Shown piece after piece: positions 9,437 to 17,565 of a stretch of 37,550 bases of DNA. The stretch's first letter is position 1. Every line of letters starts with the position of its first letter. The notes beneath the pieces are model-generated. The model made no database searches. It was not told the DNA's origin and worked only from the letters and a program-made list of their open reading frames with translations. Made by a program: the position numbers and the translations under genes. This DNA comes from JAXMAR01 sp046350295 (GTDB lineage Bacteria > Planctomycetota > Planctomycetia > Gemmatales > Gemmataceae), in NCBI GenBank assembly GCA_046350295.1, contig JAXMAR010000059.1:1-37550 (forward strand), read 5' to 3'.

Positions 9437-10315
9437 ATGATCCCACGCCGCGCCGCTTGGTCCTCGCTATTCGCCTGCCTGTTACTCGCCGCTCAGGCGC
9501 CCGCCGGCGACTCCATCAAGAAGGGAACCATCCGCGCCGAGGACGGGCTCAGCATCTTCTACGAAGCCCGCGGCAAAGGCGACACCGCCCTCGTATTCCT
9601 CCATGGCTGGTGCGGCGACCACGAATACTGGAGGCGCCAGGCCGACCTCTTCGCTCCCGATTACCGCGTTATCGCCCTCGATCAGGCGGGGCACGGCGCC
9701 TCCGGCAAGGACCGCAAGACCTGGACCGTCGCCGGTCTCGCCGCCGACGTCGAAGCCGTCGTCAAGGCGCTCGGCCTCAAGCGCGTCATCCTCGTCGGCC
9801 ACTCCATGGGTGGTCCCATCTCCCTCGCCGCGGCGAAGCGACTGCCAGGCGTCGTCGTCGCGGTCATCGGCGTCGATACCCTGCAAAACGCCGAGTTTAA
9901 AATGCCCGAGGACGCCTCGAAGAAGTTCCTCGAAGGTTTCGAGAAGGACTTCAAAGGGATGATCCGCGGCGGCTTCGACGGCCTGTTCCACGAGAAGACC
10001 GATGCCGACCTCAAGAAATGGGTCCTCGACCGCGCCGCCGCTCAGGACGCGAAGATGGCGGTCCCTCTGATGCGCGACCTATCCGCGGTCGACACCAAGA
10101 CGCTCATGAAGGAAGCAAAGGTCCCCATCCGCTGCATCAATTCCAACGGCGGCTTCAAGTTTTTCACCCCCACGGCCGTCGCCATCAACAAGAAGTACGC
10201 CGACTACGACGCCGTCGCCATCGACTCGGTCGGCCATTATCCCATGCTGGAGCGCCCGGAAGAGTTCAACCGCAAGCTTCGCGAGGTCCTGAAGGAGTTC
10301 ACCCCAAAAAAGTGA
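9437..10315 (+). CDS. Exported alpha/beta hydrolase
   Basis: The start is an ATG 8 bp after GGAG, followed by a signal peptide (MIPRRAAWSSLFACLLLAAQAPAG), so the 292-residue enzyme is exported. The hydrolase fold is shown by FLHGWCGDHEYW (oxyanion region), DQAGHGASG, the nucleophile elbow VGHSMGGPI with Ser123, and His267 in SVGHYPMLERPEEF. The resemblance is to epoxide hydrolase/haloperoxidase-type or lactonase-type enzymes; the substrate cannot be told from sequence. The gene stands alone and converges with the ATPase gene across a 95-bp gap. Confidence 0.82.
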   Translation: MIPRRAAWSSLFACLLLAAQAPAGDSIKKGTIRAEDGLSIFYEARGKGDTALVFLHGWCGDHEYWRRQADLFAPDYRVIALDQAGHGASGKDRKTWTVAGLAADVEAVVKALGLKRVILVGHSMGGPISLAAAKRLPGVVVAVIGVDTLQNAEFKMPEDASKKFLEGFEKDFKGMIRGGFDGLFHEKTDADLKKWVLDRAAAQDAKMAVPLMRDLSAVDTKTLMKEAKVPIRCINSNGGFKFFTPTAVAINKKYADYDAVAIDSVGHYPMLERPEEFNRKLREVLKEFTPKK

Positions 10316-10379
10316 CCGAGGCGCCGGCGTGCTGGCCAACTCGCCTGAGGGAGCGATTTCCACTGTCGATTAGTCATCG

Positions 10380-10410
10380 GACTAAATTAAGCCGCATGGC
10401 TAAACTTGCC
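10380..10410. repeat. AT-rich direct repeat, copy 1 (3' side of ATPase gene)
   Basis: This stretch begins GACTAAATTAAGCCG and continues with TAAACTTGC. It is a direct copy of 11642-11672: the first 12 bases are identical and roughly 22 of 30 match overall. It starts one base after the ATPase stop codon in the minus orientation. A 6-bp inverted repeat, TTAGTC-ATCG-GACTAA (10370-10385), overlaps it. The repeat could be a boundary of a mobile cassette or an operator-like site. Confidence 0.5.
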
Positions 10411-11619
10411 TCAGCGCGCTTCGAGTTGGCGCTGAATAAACCGCCCCAGCAGGGGAACCGCAAATGAATACCTGCCGTGCCGGTTCTTGTAGACCAGGCC
10501 GGCGTTGCTCAGGGCGGAGAGCATCTGGTTCACGTGGCTGGGACTGAACGGCTTGGTCAGTTCCCGGCGTGCGCGTTCCACGACCTCCTGGACCGTGAAC
10601 TCCTCATCGCAGTGGTCAAGTCCGGCGATCACGGTCAACAGCTCGCGCTGCCGGTCCGTCGCCCTGGCCCAGCGTCCGGCGAAGAAGTTGTTGTCGAGCT
10701 TGCGCGTGATCTCCTGGATGGGGACGGAGGCGGTCTCGCCCGTGTCGACCTTTTGCAAGAAGGCGTCGTACACTTCCCGGCAAATGAACTGCAGGAAGTA
10801 GGGATAGCCTCCCGAAACCTCGACAATCAACTTGACCGATTTCTCGCTCAGCTTGACAGGGCATCTCGCGTCCTTGATCGGCTGCAGAATGGCGTCCCGG
10901 CTGTCGGCCGCGCTCAGGCGTCGGAGGAAGACGACGTGGAACATGCGCTCGGCAAAGGTCCGCGCCTCGACCAGCTTCGGAAAAAGCGTCGGCAGCCCGA
11001 CCAGAACGAGCATGAAGGGAATGCTCTTCTTCTGCAGCGATTGGAAAACGTCGAGCATGAGCGAGAGCGGATACTCTTTGCCCTCGGCGTGGTCGGAAAG
11101 GTTCTGTGCCTCGTCGTAGGCGAAGATCACTCCCTTCACCCGCTTTTGCCGCAGGCAAGACCAGACGAATTCCAGCACGGCTTTCAACTTGTCGGCAATC
11201 AACCCCGCCGTCTGGCTGAACACGTCGCTCATCGCTTCAAAGTCCAGATGACGCTTTATCTGTTTCGGGGCTCGGTGGAAACCCATGGCGGGTAAGTCGT
11301 GCTTGAGGACGATTCCGGACGTGAGCGGAGCCAGGTCAGTGATGAGCCGAACGCCGATCCGGGCCTCGCTGATGCTCGTCGACTCGGAGAGGTCCGTCCC
11401 CACCCAGAGCCAGCGGTGGCGGATGGCCAGTGGCTTGAAGGTGTCTTGCAACACGGTTTTGCCCACGCCACGCAGGCCCGTGAGGACAAAGTTCTCCAGC
11501 ACCACATCCTGCCGCAAGAGGCGAAGGAACTCCTCCGTCTCCTTGTGTCGCCCCGCCAAGTAAGGCGGCATGTGTCCCGCGCCCGGCCGAAACGGGTTGG
11601 TGAAGGAGGCTTTGGCCAT
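10411..11619 (-). CDS. Stand-alone AAA/ORC-Cdc6-like ATPase with C-terminal winged helix
   Basis: The 402-residue protein starts MAKASFTNPFRPGAGHMPPY. It carries Walker A TGLRGVGKTVL (Lys54, Thr55), Walker B GVIFAYDEAQNLSD (about residues 163-176), a sensor-like LVLVGLPTLFPKL and an arginine-rich LRRLSAADSR stretch. The C-terminal ~110 residues (RQRELLTVIA...QMLSALSNAGLVYKNRHGRY) look like a winged-helix DNA-binding domain. This is the layout of ORC/Cdc6-type or STAND-like ATPases of mobile and defence loci. No partner gene is adjacent. The gene is flanked by AT-rich direct repeats, has a good promoter, and its surroundings are lower in GC than neighbouring genes, all consistent with acquisition. 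The cellular role is unknown. Confidence 0.8.
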   Translation of the reverse strand: MAKASFTNPFRPGAGHMPPYLAGRHKETEEFLRLLRQDVVLENFVLTGLRGVGKTVLQDTFKPLAIRHRWLWVGTDLSESTSISEARIGVRLITDLAPLTSGIVLKHDLPAMGFHRAPKQIKRHLDFEAMSDVFSQTAGLIADKLKAVLEFVWSCLRQKRVKGVIFAYDEAQNLSDHAEGKEYPLSLMLDVFQSLQKKSIPFMLVLVGLPTLFPKLVEARTFAERMFHVVFLRRLSAADSRDAILQPIKDARCPVKLSEKSVKLIVEVSGGYPYFLQFICREVYDAFLQKVDTGETASVPIQEITRKLDNNFFAGRWARATDRQRELLTVIAGLDHCDEEFTVQEVVERARRELTKPFSPSHVNQMLSALSNAGLVYKNRHGRYSFAVPLLGRFIQRQLEAR

Positions 11620-11641
11620 GGCGCGTTCCTGTTACCCAATA

Positions 11642-11672
11642 GACTAAATTAAGTCGTAGATATAAATTTACT
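11642..11672. repeat. AT-rich direct repeat, copy 2 (5' side of ATPase gene)
   Basis: GACTAAATTAAGTCG followed by TATAAATTTACTC matches copy 1 at 10380-10410. The first 14 bases form a near-palindrome (GACT...AGTC). The copy overlaps the -10 region of the ATPase promoter, so it could equally be an operator. Confidence 0.5.
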
Positions 11673-11694
11673 CGGTGTGCTAATCGATTGTCAA
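11665..11694 (-). promoter_or_regulatory. Promoter of the ATPase gene
   Basis: On the minus strand a perfect TTGACA (11694-11689) is followed after 18 bp by TAAATT (11670-11665), which matches four of six -10 consensus bases. It is 45 bp upstream of the ATG at 11619. The AT-rich direct repeat overlaps the -10 box. Confidence 0.5.
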
Positions 11695-11705
11695 TTTCGA
11701 TCGGC

Positions 11706-11711
11706 TAGAAT
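11706..11711 (+). promoter_or_regulatory. Candidate -10 box before pepT
   Basis: TAGAAT in the context GGCTAGAATGAA lies 35 bp before the pepT ATG. The context resembles GGCTATAATCGC upstream of the aminotransferase gene at 25184. No firm -35 was found. Confidence 0.3.
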
Positions 11712-11746
11712 GAACGACGGCGATACCGCTACGCGAGGCCCCGCTG

Positions 11747-12982
11747 ATGGATTCCCTACTCGACCGCTTCTGCCGCTATGTCCGCGTCGACACCCAGGCC
11801 GACGAGAAGTCGGGCGCCTATCCCAGCTCCCCCGGGCAGCTCGAGCTGGGCCGAATGCTGGTCGCCGAGCTGCAAGCGTTGGGCGTGCGCGACGCGGCGG
11901 CGGACGAGCATGGCATCGTCCTCGCCACGTTGCCGGCCAACGTCGCCCACCTCGCGCCGACCATCGCCTTCATCGCCCATCTCGACACGTCGCCGGAGAC
12001 CAGCGGTCATGGCGTCAAGCCGATCGTGCATCGTGGCTACGCCGGGGGCGATCTCGTCCTGCCGGGGGATCCGAGCAAGGTGATCCGCGTCGCCGACAAT
12101 CCCGAGCTTTCCGGGATGATCGGCAAGACGCTCGTGACGACCGACGGCACGACGCTCCTGGGCGCGGACGACAAGGCCGGCATCGCCGTCATCATGGAGA
12201 CGGTCGCGTTCCTGATGAAGCATCCCGATGTTCCTCACGGCCGCATCCGCGTCTGCTTCACCTGCGACGAGGAGATCGGCCGCGGCGTCGATCATCTGCA
12301 CCCGGACCGCATCGGCGCCCGCGTCGGCTACACGCTCGATGGCGGCGGCCAGGGGGAGATCGATGGCGAGACATTCTCCGCGGACCTGGCGGTCGTCACC
12401 ATCCGCGGCATCAACATCCATCCGGCGATCGCCAAGGGGAACATGGTCAATGCCATTCGCATCGCCGGCGCTTTCCTCGATCGCCTGCCGCGCCTGGCGT
12501 TGGCCCCGGAGGTGACGGCCGAGCGCGACGGCTTCCTGCACCCGTACAAGATCGAAGGAGGCGTCGCCGAAGTGGCGCTGCGGATCCTCCTGCGCGACTT
12601 CGACACGCGCAAGCTCGCCGAAAAAGCACAGGTGCTGCGCGACGTGGCGGCGACACTGAAGGCCGAGTACCCCCGGGCGCAGATCGACGTGGTAGTGACG
12701 CCGCAGTACCGCAACATGGCGGAGGGGCTGGTCAAGGAGCCGCGGGCGCTGACGCTGGCCGAGGAGGCGATGCGCCGCGCCGGCCTCGAGCCGAAGCTCA
12801 CCATCGTGCGCGGCGGCACCGACGGCTCGCGCCTGACCGAGCTGGGGCTGCCGACGCCAAACCTGTCCTGCGGCGAGCACAACCTGCACTCGCCGCTCGA
12901 ATGGACTTGCCTGGAGGAGATGGCGACGGCGAGCCGGGTGCTTGTGGAGCTGGCGCGGCTATGGGGGGAGGAGAGGGAGTGA
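11747..12982 (+). CDS. pepT: Peptidase T (tripeptide aminopeptidase, M20 family)
   Basis: The 411-residue product aligns by motif with PepT along its full length. His78 and Asp80 lie in AHLDTSPETSG, the bridging Asp141 in LGADDKAGIA, the catalytic pair Glu175-Glu176 in TCDEEIGRG, and the late histidine in SCGEHNLHSPLEW. These positions nearly coincide with the zinc ligands and catalytic residues known for E. coli PepT. It is a cytoplasmic di-zinc enzyme that removes N-terminal residues from tripeptides. It converges with truB across a short repeat-filled gap. Confidence 0.93.
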   Translation: MDSLLDRFCRYVRVDTQADEKSGAYPSSPGQLELGRMLVAELQALGVRDAAADEHGIVLATLPANVAHLAPTIAFIAHLDTSPETSGHGVKPIVHRGYAGGDLVLPGDPSKVIRVADNPELSGMIGKTLVTTDGTTLLGADDKAGIAVIMETVAFLMKHPDVPHGRIRVCFTCDEEIGRGVDHLHPDRIGARVGYTLDGGGQGEIDGETFSADLAVVTIRGINIHPAIAKGNMVNAIRIAGAFLDRLPRLALAPEVTAERDGFLHPYKIEGGVAEVALRILLRDFDTRKLAEKAQVLRDVAATLKAEYPRAQIDVVVTPQYRNMAEGLVKEPRALTLAEEAMRRAGLEPKLTIVRGGTDGSRLTELGLPTPNLSCGEHNLHSPLEWTCLEEMATASRVLVELARLWGEERE

Positions 12983-12983
12983 C

Positions 12984-13050
12984 GAAGGCAGAAGGCAGAA
13001 TGAAGAAGGCAGAATGAAGAAGGCAGAATGCAGAACCTTCATTCTTCATT
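12984..13050. repeat. Purine-rich tandem repeat with inverted arm between pepT and truB
   Basis: Units of about 13-14 bp (GAAGGCAGAATGAA and variants) are repeated from 12984 to about 13033. They are followed by CCTTCATTCTTCATTC, which is complementary to the GAATGAAGAAGG part of the repeat. The RNA could fold into a long hairpin and act as a bidirectional terminator for two convergent genes. The truB stop codon (13046-13048) lies inside the complementary arm. Confidence 0.55.
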
Positions 13051-13933
13051 CCAGTTGAAAGACCTTGGTGGGTTGTAGCTTCCCCGTCGCCGGATCCCAT
13101 GCGGCCAACGCTCGAAAGCGCCTCGCTGGGTCGAAAACGGCGACCTCTTCGGCTCCCAACGGGATAAAAGCGGCGGAGATTTCTATCGCTTGGCCCACGG
13201 CGAGTCGGGCGATCAGCTCCGGCGGGAGTTCGACCCGCGCAGCAGGCAATCCGGCCTCCAAGGGCAGCAAGTGTTGCGAAGCTTCCTGTCTTGGCGATTC
13301 CAGTGAGATGGCCGCGTGCAGCGAGAACGGGCCGATACTGTTCCGGCGCAGCGCACGTACATATGCCCCGCAGTCTAGCCGATGTCCAAGATCCCGAGCC
13401 AGGGAGCGGATATACGTCCCTTTGCCGCAGCGGATGATCAGCTCGAGCGCGGGATACTCGTAACGAAGCAAGCGGATGTCGTGGATCGTCACGCGCCGCG
13501 GCGCCAGCTCGACCTCCTCGCCGCGCCGCGCCAGCCGATGCGCCCGCCGTCCCGCCACTTTCGCCGCCGAGAACGCCGGCGGGATCTGGTCGATCACGCC
13601 GACGAACGAGCGTACGGCCTCGTCCACGTCTTGCGGCGCTGGCGCGGCCGCGCCTAACGTCGGCGTGATCGGACCCTCCGCGTCGTCGGTCGCGCTGGTC
13701 GCGCCCAGTTCCAGAACGGTGGCGTATTCCTTCTCCATCCGTTGCACGTATTCGATGAGCCGCGTGGCTCTGCCGACGGCGACGACGAGGACACCGGTCG
13801 CCAAAGGGTCGAGCGTGCCGGCGTGGCCGATTCTCGTCCCCTTGGGAAACCAGGTCTGGACGACGTCTACCGCGCGGCGCGACGTGACGCCGAGCGGCTT
13901 GTCGATGACCAGGAATCCTTGGGGACCGGACAT
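13046..13933 (-). CDS. truB: tRNA pseudouridine(55) synthase
   Basis: The 295-residue product carries the TruB signatures GFLVIDKPLGVTS, the catalytic motif GHAGTLDPLATG (Asp42), EKEYATVLELG, IPPAFSAAKVAGRRAH and CGKGTYIRSLARDLG, and a short PUA-like C-terminus (VFDPARRFRALAAW). It isomerises U55 in the T-loop of tRNAs in the cytoplasm. The ATG at 13933 is preferred because AAAGAG precedes it; a TTG five codons upstream (13948) is possible. Confidence 0.94.
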   Translation of the reverse strand: MSGPQGFLVIDKPLGVTSRRAVDVVQTWFPKGTRIGHAGTLDPLATGVLVVAVGRATRLIEYVQRMEKEYATVLELGATSATDDAEGPITPTLGAAAPAPQDVDEAVRSFVGVIDQIPPAFSAAKVAGRRAHRLARRGEEVELAPRRVTIHDIRLLRYEYPALELIIRCGKGTYIRSLARDLGHRLDCGAYVRALRRNSIGPFSLHAAISLESPRQEASQHLLPLEAGLPAARVELPPELIARLAVGQAIEISAAFIPLGAEEVAVFDPARRFRALAAWDPATGKLQPTKVFQLE

Positions 13934-13983
13934 GTCTCTTTGTGACAACGACCGCTAGATCAGCGTGCGCGATTCAGCAGCAC

Positions 13984-14072
13984 GTAGGCCGCGCGAGCCG
14001 AGCGGGGCCGGGCAGAGTAATGACGGTTTCGCGAGTGTTCACGCCAGGTCCGGCTCGGCTCGCCGGACCTAC
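13984..14072. repeat. Inverted repeat pair upstream of truB
   Basis: GTAGGCCGCGCGAGCCGAGC (13984-14003) recurs as an imperfect inverted copy at 14053-14072. The second copy is itself a hairpin: AGGTCCGGC (14046-14054) pairs with GCCGGACCT (14062-14070) across a 7-base loop. The rest of the 149-bp gap between the DUF1501 stop and truB shows no gene. Confidence 0.5.
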
Positions 14073-14097
14073 TGTCGAATCGGGCACGCCGCCTTCG

Positions 14098-15456
14098 TTA
14101 GATCAGCTCGCGGATCGGTTCGCCGTGGAAGAGGACGGGGATCGGGCGGCCGCTGAAGTCGTGGAAGTCGTGGCGGGTGTCGACGCCGAGGTGGTGGTAG
14201 ACGGTCGCGAGCAAGTCTTGCGGCGTCAGCGGGCGTTCCTTGGGGTATTCGCCGCGGCCGTTGGTGGCGCCGATGACCTGGGCGGTCCGCAAGCCGCCGC
14301 CGCTCACGAGGGCGGACATCGCCTGGGGATAGTGGTCGCGGCCCATCTTGCCGTTGAGGCTGCTGAGGCGGGGGGTGCGGCCGAACTCGCCCAGAGCGAG
14401 GATCAGGATGTCACGGTCGAGGCCGCGCTGGTGAATGTCGTCGATGAGAGCGGAAAGGGCCTGGTCCATGAAAGGGGCGCGCCAGCGCATGCCTTCGGCG
14501 AGGTCCCAGCCGGGCTGAGCGTCGGCGTGGTCGTCCCAGCTGAAGTAAATCGGCTTGCCCTTCTCGGGCGCGAGGGCGTCGATGACGACAACGCCGGCCC
14601 CGGCCTCGGCGAGACGGCGCGCGAGCAAGCAGCTCTGGCCCCAGAGATGGCGGCCGTAGCGGTCGCGCAAGCGGGCTTCCTCGCGGCCGAGGTCGAAGGC
14701 GTGGGCGACGTGCGGGTTGGAGAGAAGCTGGAAGGCCGCGTCGCGGAGGCGGTCGCTGCCCTCGAACCGGCCGCGTGTGTCCATCTCGCGCCGCAACTGG
14801 TCGAACGCGCCGAGGAGACGGCGGCGACCGGCGAACTGCTCGATGGTAACGGCGCCTGTGAGTCCGAGGTGGGGCGGGCGATACGTCGCTGCGGAGGGAT
14901 CGCCGGCGACGAACGCCTGGTGATTGAGGCCGAGGTAGTTGGGCCGGGTCATGAACGGCTGGGTCGGCACGCCGATGTATTGCGGCAGTCCGTCGGGGCG
15001 CAGGCCGCGCAGGCGGCTGGTGACCATGCCGAAATCGGGATGGTCGGAGCGCGCGGTGGAGGTTGGATCGGGAACGAGGGGCGTCTTGCCGGTGAGGACT
15101 TCGATGGAGCCGTCGTTGTGGGAGGACATCGTATGGTGGAGCGAGCGAACGAGAGCGATGCGGCGAGCTTGATGGGCAAGGCGAGGGAAAAGCTCACAGA
15201 TGTCCATGCCCGGGACGGTGGTCCGGATCGGGGCGAAGGGGCCGCGGTACTCCGCCGGGGCCGCCGGCTTTGGGTCGAAGGTCTCGAACTGACTCGGACC
15301 GCCCCACATCCAGAAAAGGATGACGGAGGTGGGCCGCGACCGCGGCGGCGGTTGGGCGGGCGCCAGTCGCGGCCAGGCCAGGCCACCAAGGGCGAGGCTG
15401 CCCAGCCGAAGGAAGCCGCGGCGCGACACGGGACCGGAGCAAAAGGATGAGGTCAT
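14098..15456 (-). CDS. DUF1501 (sulfatase-like fold) exported protein
   Basis: The ATG at 15456 is chosen because GGAGGA lies 7 bp upstream and the N-terminus then carries a twin-arginine signal (VSRRGFLRLGSLALGGLAW). Starts further upstream would add residues before it. The 452-residue protein has DUF1501 hallmarks: WMWGGPSQFETFDPKP, PAEYRGPF, WGQSCLLARRLAEAG, WDDHADAQPGWD, ALGEFGRTPRLS and GRDHYPQAMSALVSGGG. This planctomycete-rich family has an alkaline-phosphatase/sulfatase-like fold and is usually encoded beside DUF1549/1553 proteins. This copy stands alone, with no such partner next to it. No enzyme activity can be assigned. Confidence 0.88.
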   Translation of the reverse strand: MTSSFCSGPVSRRGFLRLGSLALGGLAWPRLAPAQPPPRSRPTSVILFWMWGGPSQFETFDPKPAAPAEYRGPFAPIRTTVPGMDICELFPRLAHQARRIALVRSLHHTMSSHNDGSIEVLTGKTPLVPDPTSTARSDHPDFGMVTSRLRGLRPDGLPQYIGVPTQPFMTRPNYLGLNHQAFVAGDPSAATYRPPHLGLTGAVTIEQFAGRRRLLGAFDQLRREMDTRGRFEGSDRLRDAAFQLLSNPHVAHAFDLGREEARLRDRYGRHLWGQSCLLARRLAEAGAGVVVIDALAPEKGKPIYFSWDDHADAQPGWDLAEGMRWRAPFMDQALSALIDDIHQRGLDRDILILALGEFGRTPRLSSLNGKMGRDHYPQAMSALVSGGGLRTAQVIGATNGRGEYPKERPLTPQDLLATVYHHLGVDTRHDFHDFSGRPIPVLFHGEPIRELI

Positions 15457-15626
15457 AGATTCCTCCGAACTTCCCTTCCTTTTTACATCGGCTGAGGAAT
15501 TGTCGCTGCATGATTTTGACATTTTTCCGTTGTCCACGCCTCCGGCTCTGAGCGGTTTTTTTCCGGCGCGATTCCTAGATTGACGTGCAGTCGCTGCAAA
15601 CCGCCACTTTCCTCGGAGTCTCAACC

Positions 15627-16211
15627 ATGGCCAAAGCTCCGTCCCGCAAATTCGTCAAGAAGAAACCGCTCGGCCGCATCGTCCTTCGCACCGGCGAAGC
15701 GCTGGTGGAGGCGGAGCCGGCCTGGTCGGCAGCGGAGCCGGAGGTGGTCCTCGGAGAACTCGACGGCCCGGTCGGCTACGCGATCGCGCAGTTGATGGGG
15801 GACCAGACAAAAGGGCATTCGCGCGTCTTCGCGCTCTTGAACTGCGACGTGCAGGTCAAGCCGGTGACGGTGATGGTGAGCAAGGTGACGGTCAACAAGA
15901 CGAAGTACACCAACATCCTGATGGGGACGGTGCAGGCGGCCATTGCCAATGGCGTGCTCGACGCGGTCCGCGCCGGCGACATCCCGCGCGCCAAGGTCGA
16001 CGACCTCGGCATCATCGTCTCCGTCTGGCTCGATCCGGCCGTGCTCGATGCCCAGGTCGACTACAACATCCTCTTCCAGACCCACCGGGAGGCGACCGCC
16101 AAGGCCATCGGCAAGGCGATGCGCGGTGAGCCGGACATCGACTGGCTCCTCAAGAACCAAGCGCAGATCACCCACTGCTTCCATCAGATGGCGCTCGACG
16201 GCCAGGTTTGA
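15627..16211 (+). CDS. Formaldehyde-activating enzyme (Fae) family protein, divergent
   Basis: The 194-residue protein resembles Fae from about residue 24 to the end: GEALVEAEP, KGHSRVFALLNCDVQVKPVT, MVSKVTVNKTKYTNILMGTV, DDLGIIVSVWLDPAVLDAQV and ATAKAIGKAMRGEP. Fae condenses formaldehyde with tetrahydromethanopterin, and planctomycetes are known to carry this C1 route and several Fae paralogues. In my by-eye alignment the catalytic histidine near the N-terminus of canonical Fae (in ...EVAHIDL...) is replaced around PEVVLGELDG, and the first 20 residues are a lysine-rich extension. It may therefore be a Fae-like paralogue with another role. The start is the ATG at 15627 after GGAG. It is the only plus-strand gene between two DUF1501 genes. 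Confidence 0.78.
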   Translation: MAKAPSRKFVKKKPLGRIVLRTGEALVEAEPAWSAAEPEVVLGELDGPVGYAIAQLMGDQTKGHSRVFALLNCDVQVKPVTVMVSKVTVNKTKYTNILMGTVQAAIANGVLDAVRAGDIPRAKVDDLGIIVSVWLDPAVLDAQVDYNILFQTHREATAKAIGKAMRGEPDIDWLLKNQAQITHCFHQMALDGQV

Positions 16212-16219
16212 CGTCGCCG

Positions 16220-17548
16220 TCAGTCCGTGATCGGGCGCCCGCTCGGCAGGATTGGAATCGGCCGGCCCTGTGGATTGACGAACGCCGTCCGCAAATCGAT
16301 GCCGAGGTGTTGGTAGAGGGTCGCCAGCACGTCGTTGGGGTGCAGGGGATGATCGTGCGGCCGCTCGCCGCGGGCGTTGGTGGAGCCGATGACCTGGCCG
16401 GGGCGGATGTCGCCGCCGGCCCAGAGGGCGGACATGCTGCTGGGCCAGTGGTCGCGGCCGCCGCGATTGACGCGCGGCGTGCGGCCGAACTCGCCCCAGG
16501 CGAGGACGACGACCTTGCGATCCAGCCCGCGCTCGTGGAGGTCCTCGATCAGGGCGGAGACGGCGGCATCGTAGATCGGGGCGCGGCGCGGCAAGTTGCG
16601 CACCAGGCCATCGGCGTGATCGTCCCACCCGCCCATGCCGACCGCGACGAGGCTCACTCCCGCTTCAACGAGTCGCCGCGCCAACAGGCAGCTTTGACCC
16701 CACGGATGGCCCGCTTCCACCACGGCCCCATAGCGCGCCCTCGTCCGCGCCGGCTCGCGACTCAGGTCGAGCGCCTGCCGCGCCGCCGGCCCGGTGACCA
16801 TCTCGAACGCTTGCCGCGCGAACGCGTCCATTCCTTCCATCACGCCTTCCGTATCGGCGTCACGGCGCAGGCGGTCCAGCGAGGAAAGAAGCGCCCGGCG
16901 CCCCTCGAGTCGCCCCGGCGACAACTCGGCCGGCGCCAGGAGGGTCCGCGCTCCGTCGCGCGGATCGGCCGCGAACGGGTCGTAGGCGCTTCCCAGGTAG
17001 GCGCCGCCGCCGATGCCGGCCTTGAAGATCGTCATGCTCGGCAGGCAAACGTAGTGCGGCAAGCCGCGCCGCTCATGTTCCCGCGCCTTGGCGACGATGG
17101 CGCCGTGGGCCGGGAAGAGAAAATCCCCTTCGTTGGTCCCGGGCGGATGAGGGTAACCGGTGTTCAGGTTTTTCACCGCGCTGCCGTGGCCGCTCTCTCT
17201 ATGGGCGATGGAGCGGATGAGCGTGAACTTGTCGGCGATCCGGGCGTGGCGCGGCAGCAATTCACCGATCTGAACGCCGGGCACGTTCGTGCGGATCACG
17301 TCAAAGGGACCGCGGTACTCCGCCGGCGCTTCCGGTTTCGGATCGTAGGTTTCGAACTGCGATGGGCCGCCGTCCAGCCAGAGCAGGATCACGGCCGTAT
17401 CGGAGGCTTCCCACCCCGCCTCTCGCTCCGCCGCCCGCAGGCGCAGAAGATCGGGGAGCGTGAGGCCACCCAGGCCCAGAGCGCCGATCTTCAGAAATGC
17501 TCGGCGCGACACGCGATCGCGCTGCCGGCCGCCGATCATCCGCAACAT
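16220..17548 (-). CDS. DUF1501 (sulfatase-like fold) exported protein
   Basis: The 442-residue product has a twin-arginine signal (VSRRAFLKIGALGLGG) and the DUF1501 motifs LLWLDGGPSQFETYDPKP, PAEYRGPFDVI, HPWGQSCLLARRLVEAG, GGWDDHADG, AWGEFGRTPRVN and GRDHWPSSMSALWAGG. It starts 17 bp after the DUF1549/1553 gene and is probably the last gene of the DUF1592-DUF1552-DUF1549/1553-DUF1501 operon. DUF1501 proteins typically pair with DUF1549/1553 proteins in planctomycetes. Its 3' end faces the Fae-family gene with an 8-bp gap. Function unknown. Confidence 0.9.
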   Translation of the reverse strand: MLRMIGGRQRDRVSRRAFLKIGALGLGGLTLPDLLRLRAAEREAGWEASDTAVILLWLDGGPSQFETYDPKPEAPAEYRGPFDVIRTNVPGVQIGELLPRHARIADKFTLIRSIAHRESGHGSAVKNLNTGYPHPPGTNEGDFLFPAHGAIVAKAREHERRGLPHYVCLPSMTIFKAGIGGGAYLGSAYDPFAADPRDGARTLLAPAELSPGRLEGRRALLSSLDRLRRDADTEGVMEGMDAFARQAFEMVTGPAARQALDLSREPARTRARYGAVVEAGHPWGQSCLLARRLVEAGVSLVAVGMGGWDDHADGLVRNLPRRAPIYDAAVSALIEDLHERGLDRKVVVLAWGEFGRTPRVNRGGRDHWPSSMSALWAGGDIRPGQVIGSTNARGERPHDHPLHPNDVLATLYQHLGIDLRTAFVNPQGRPIPILPSGRPITD

Positions 17549-17565
17549 GACTCCGCTCCTGTGGC

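Noticed and set aside
13942..15450. 502-codon plus-strand open frame opposite DUF1501
   Set aside because: Antisense to a gene with a twin-arginine signal and conserved family motifs; repetitive E/A/G/V composition.
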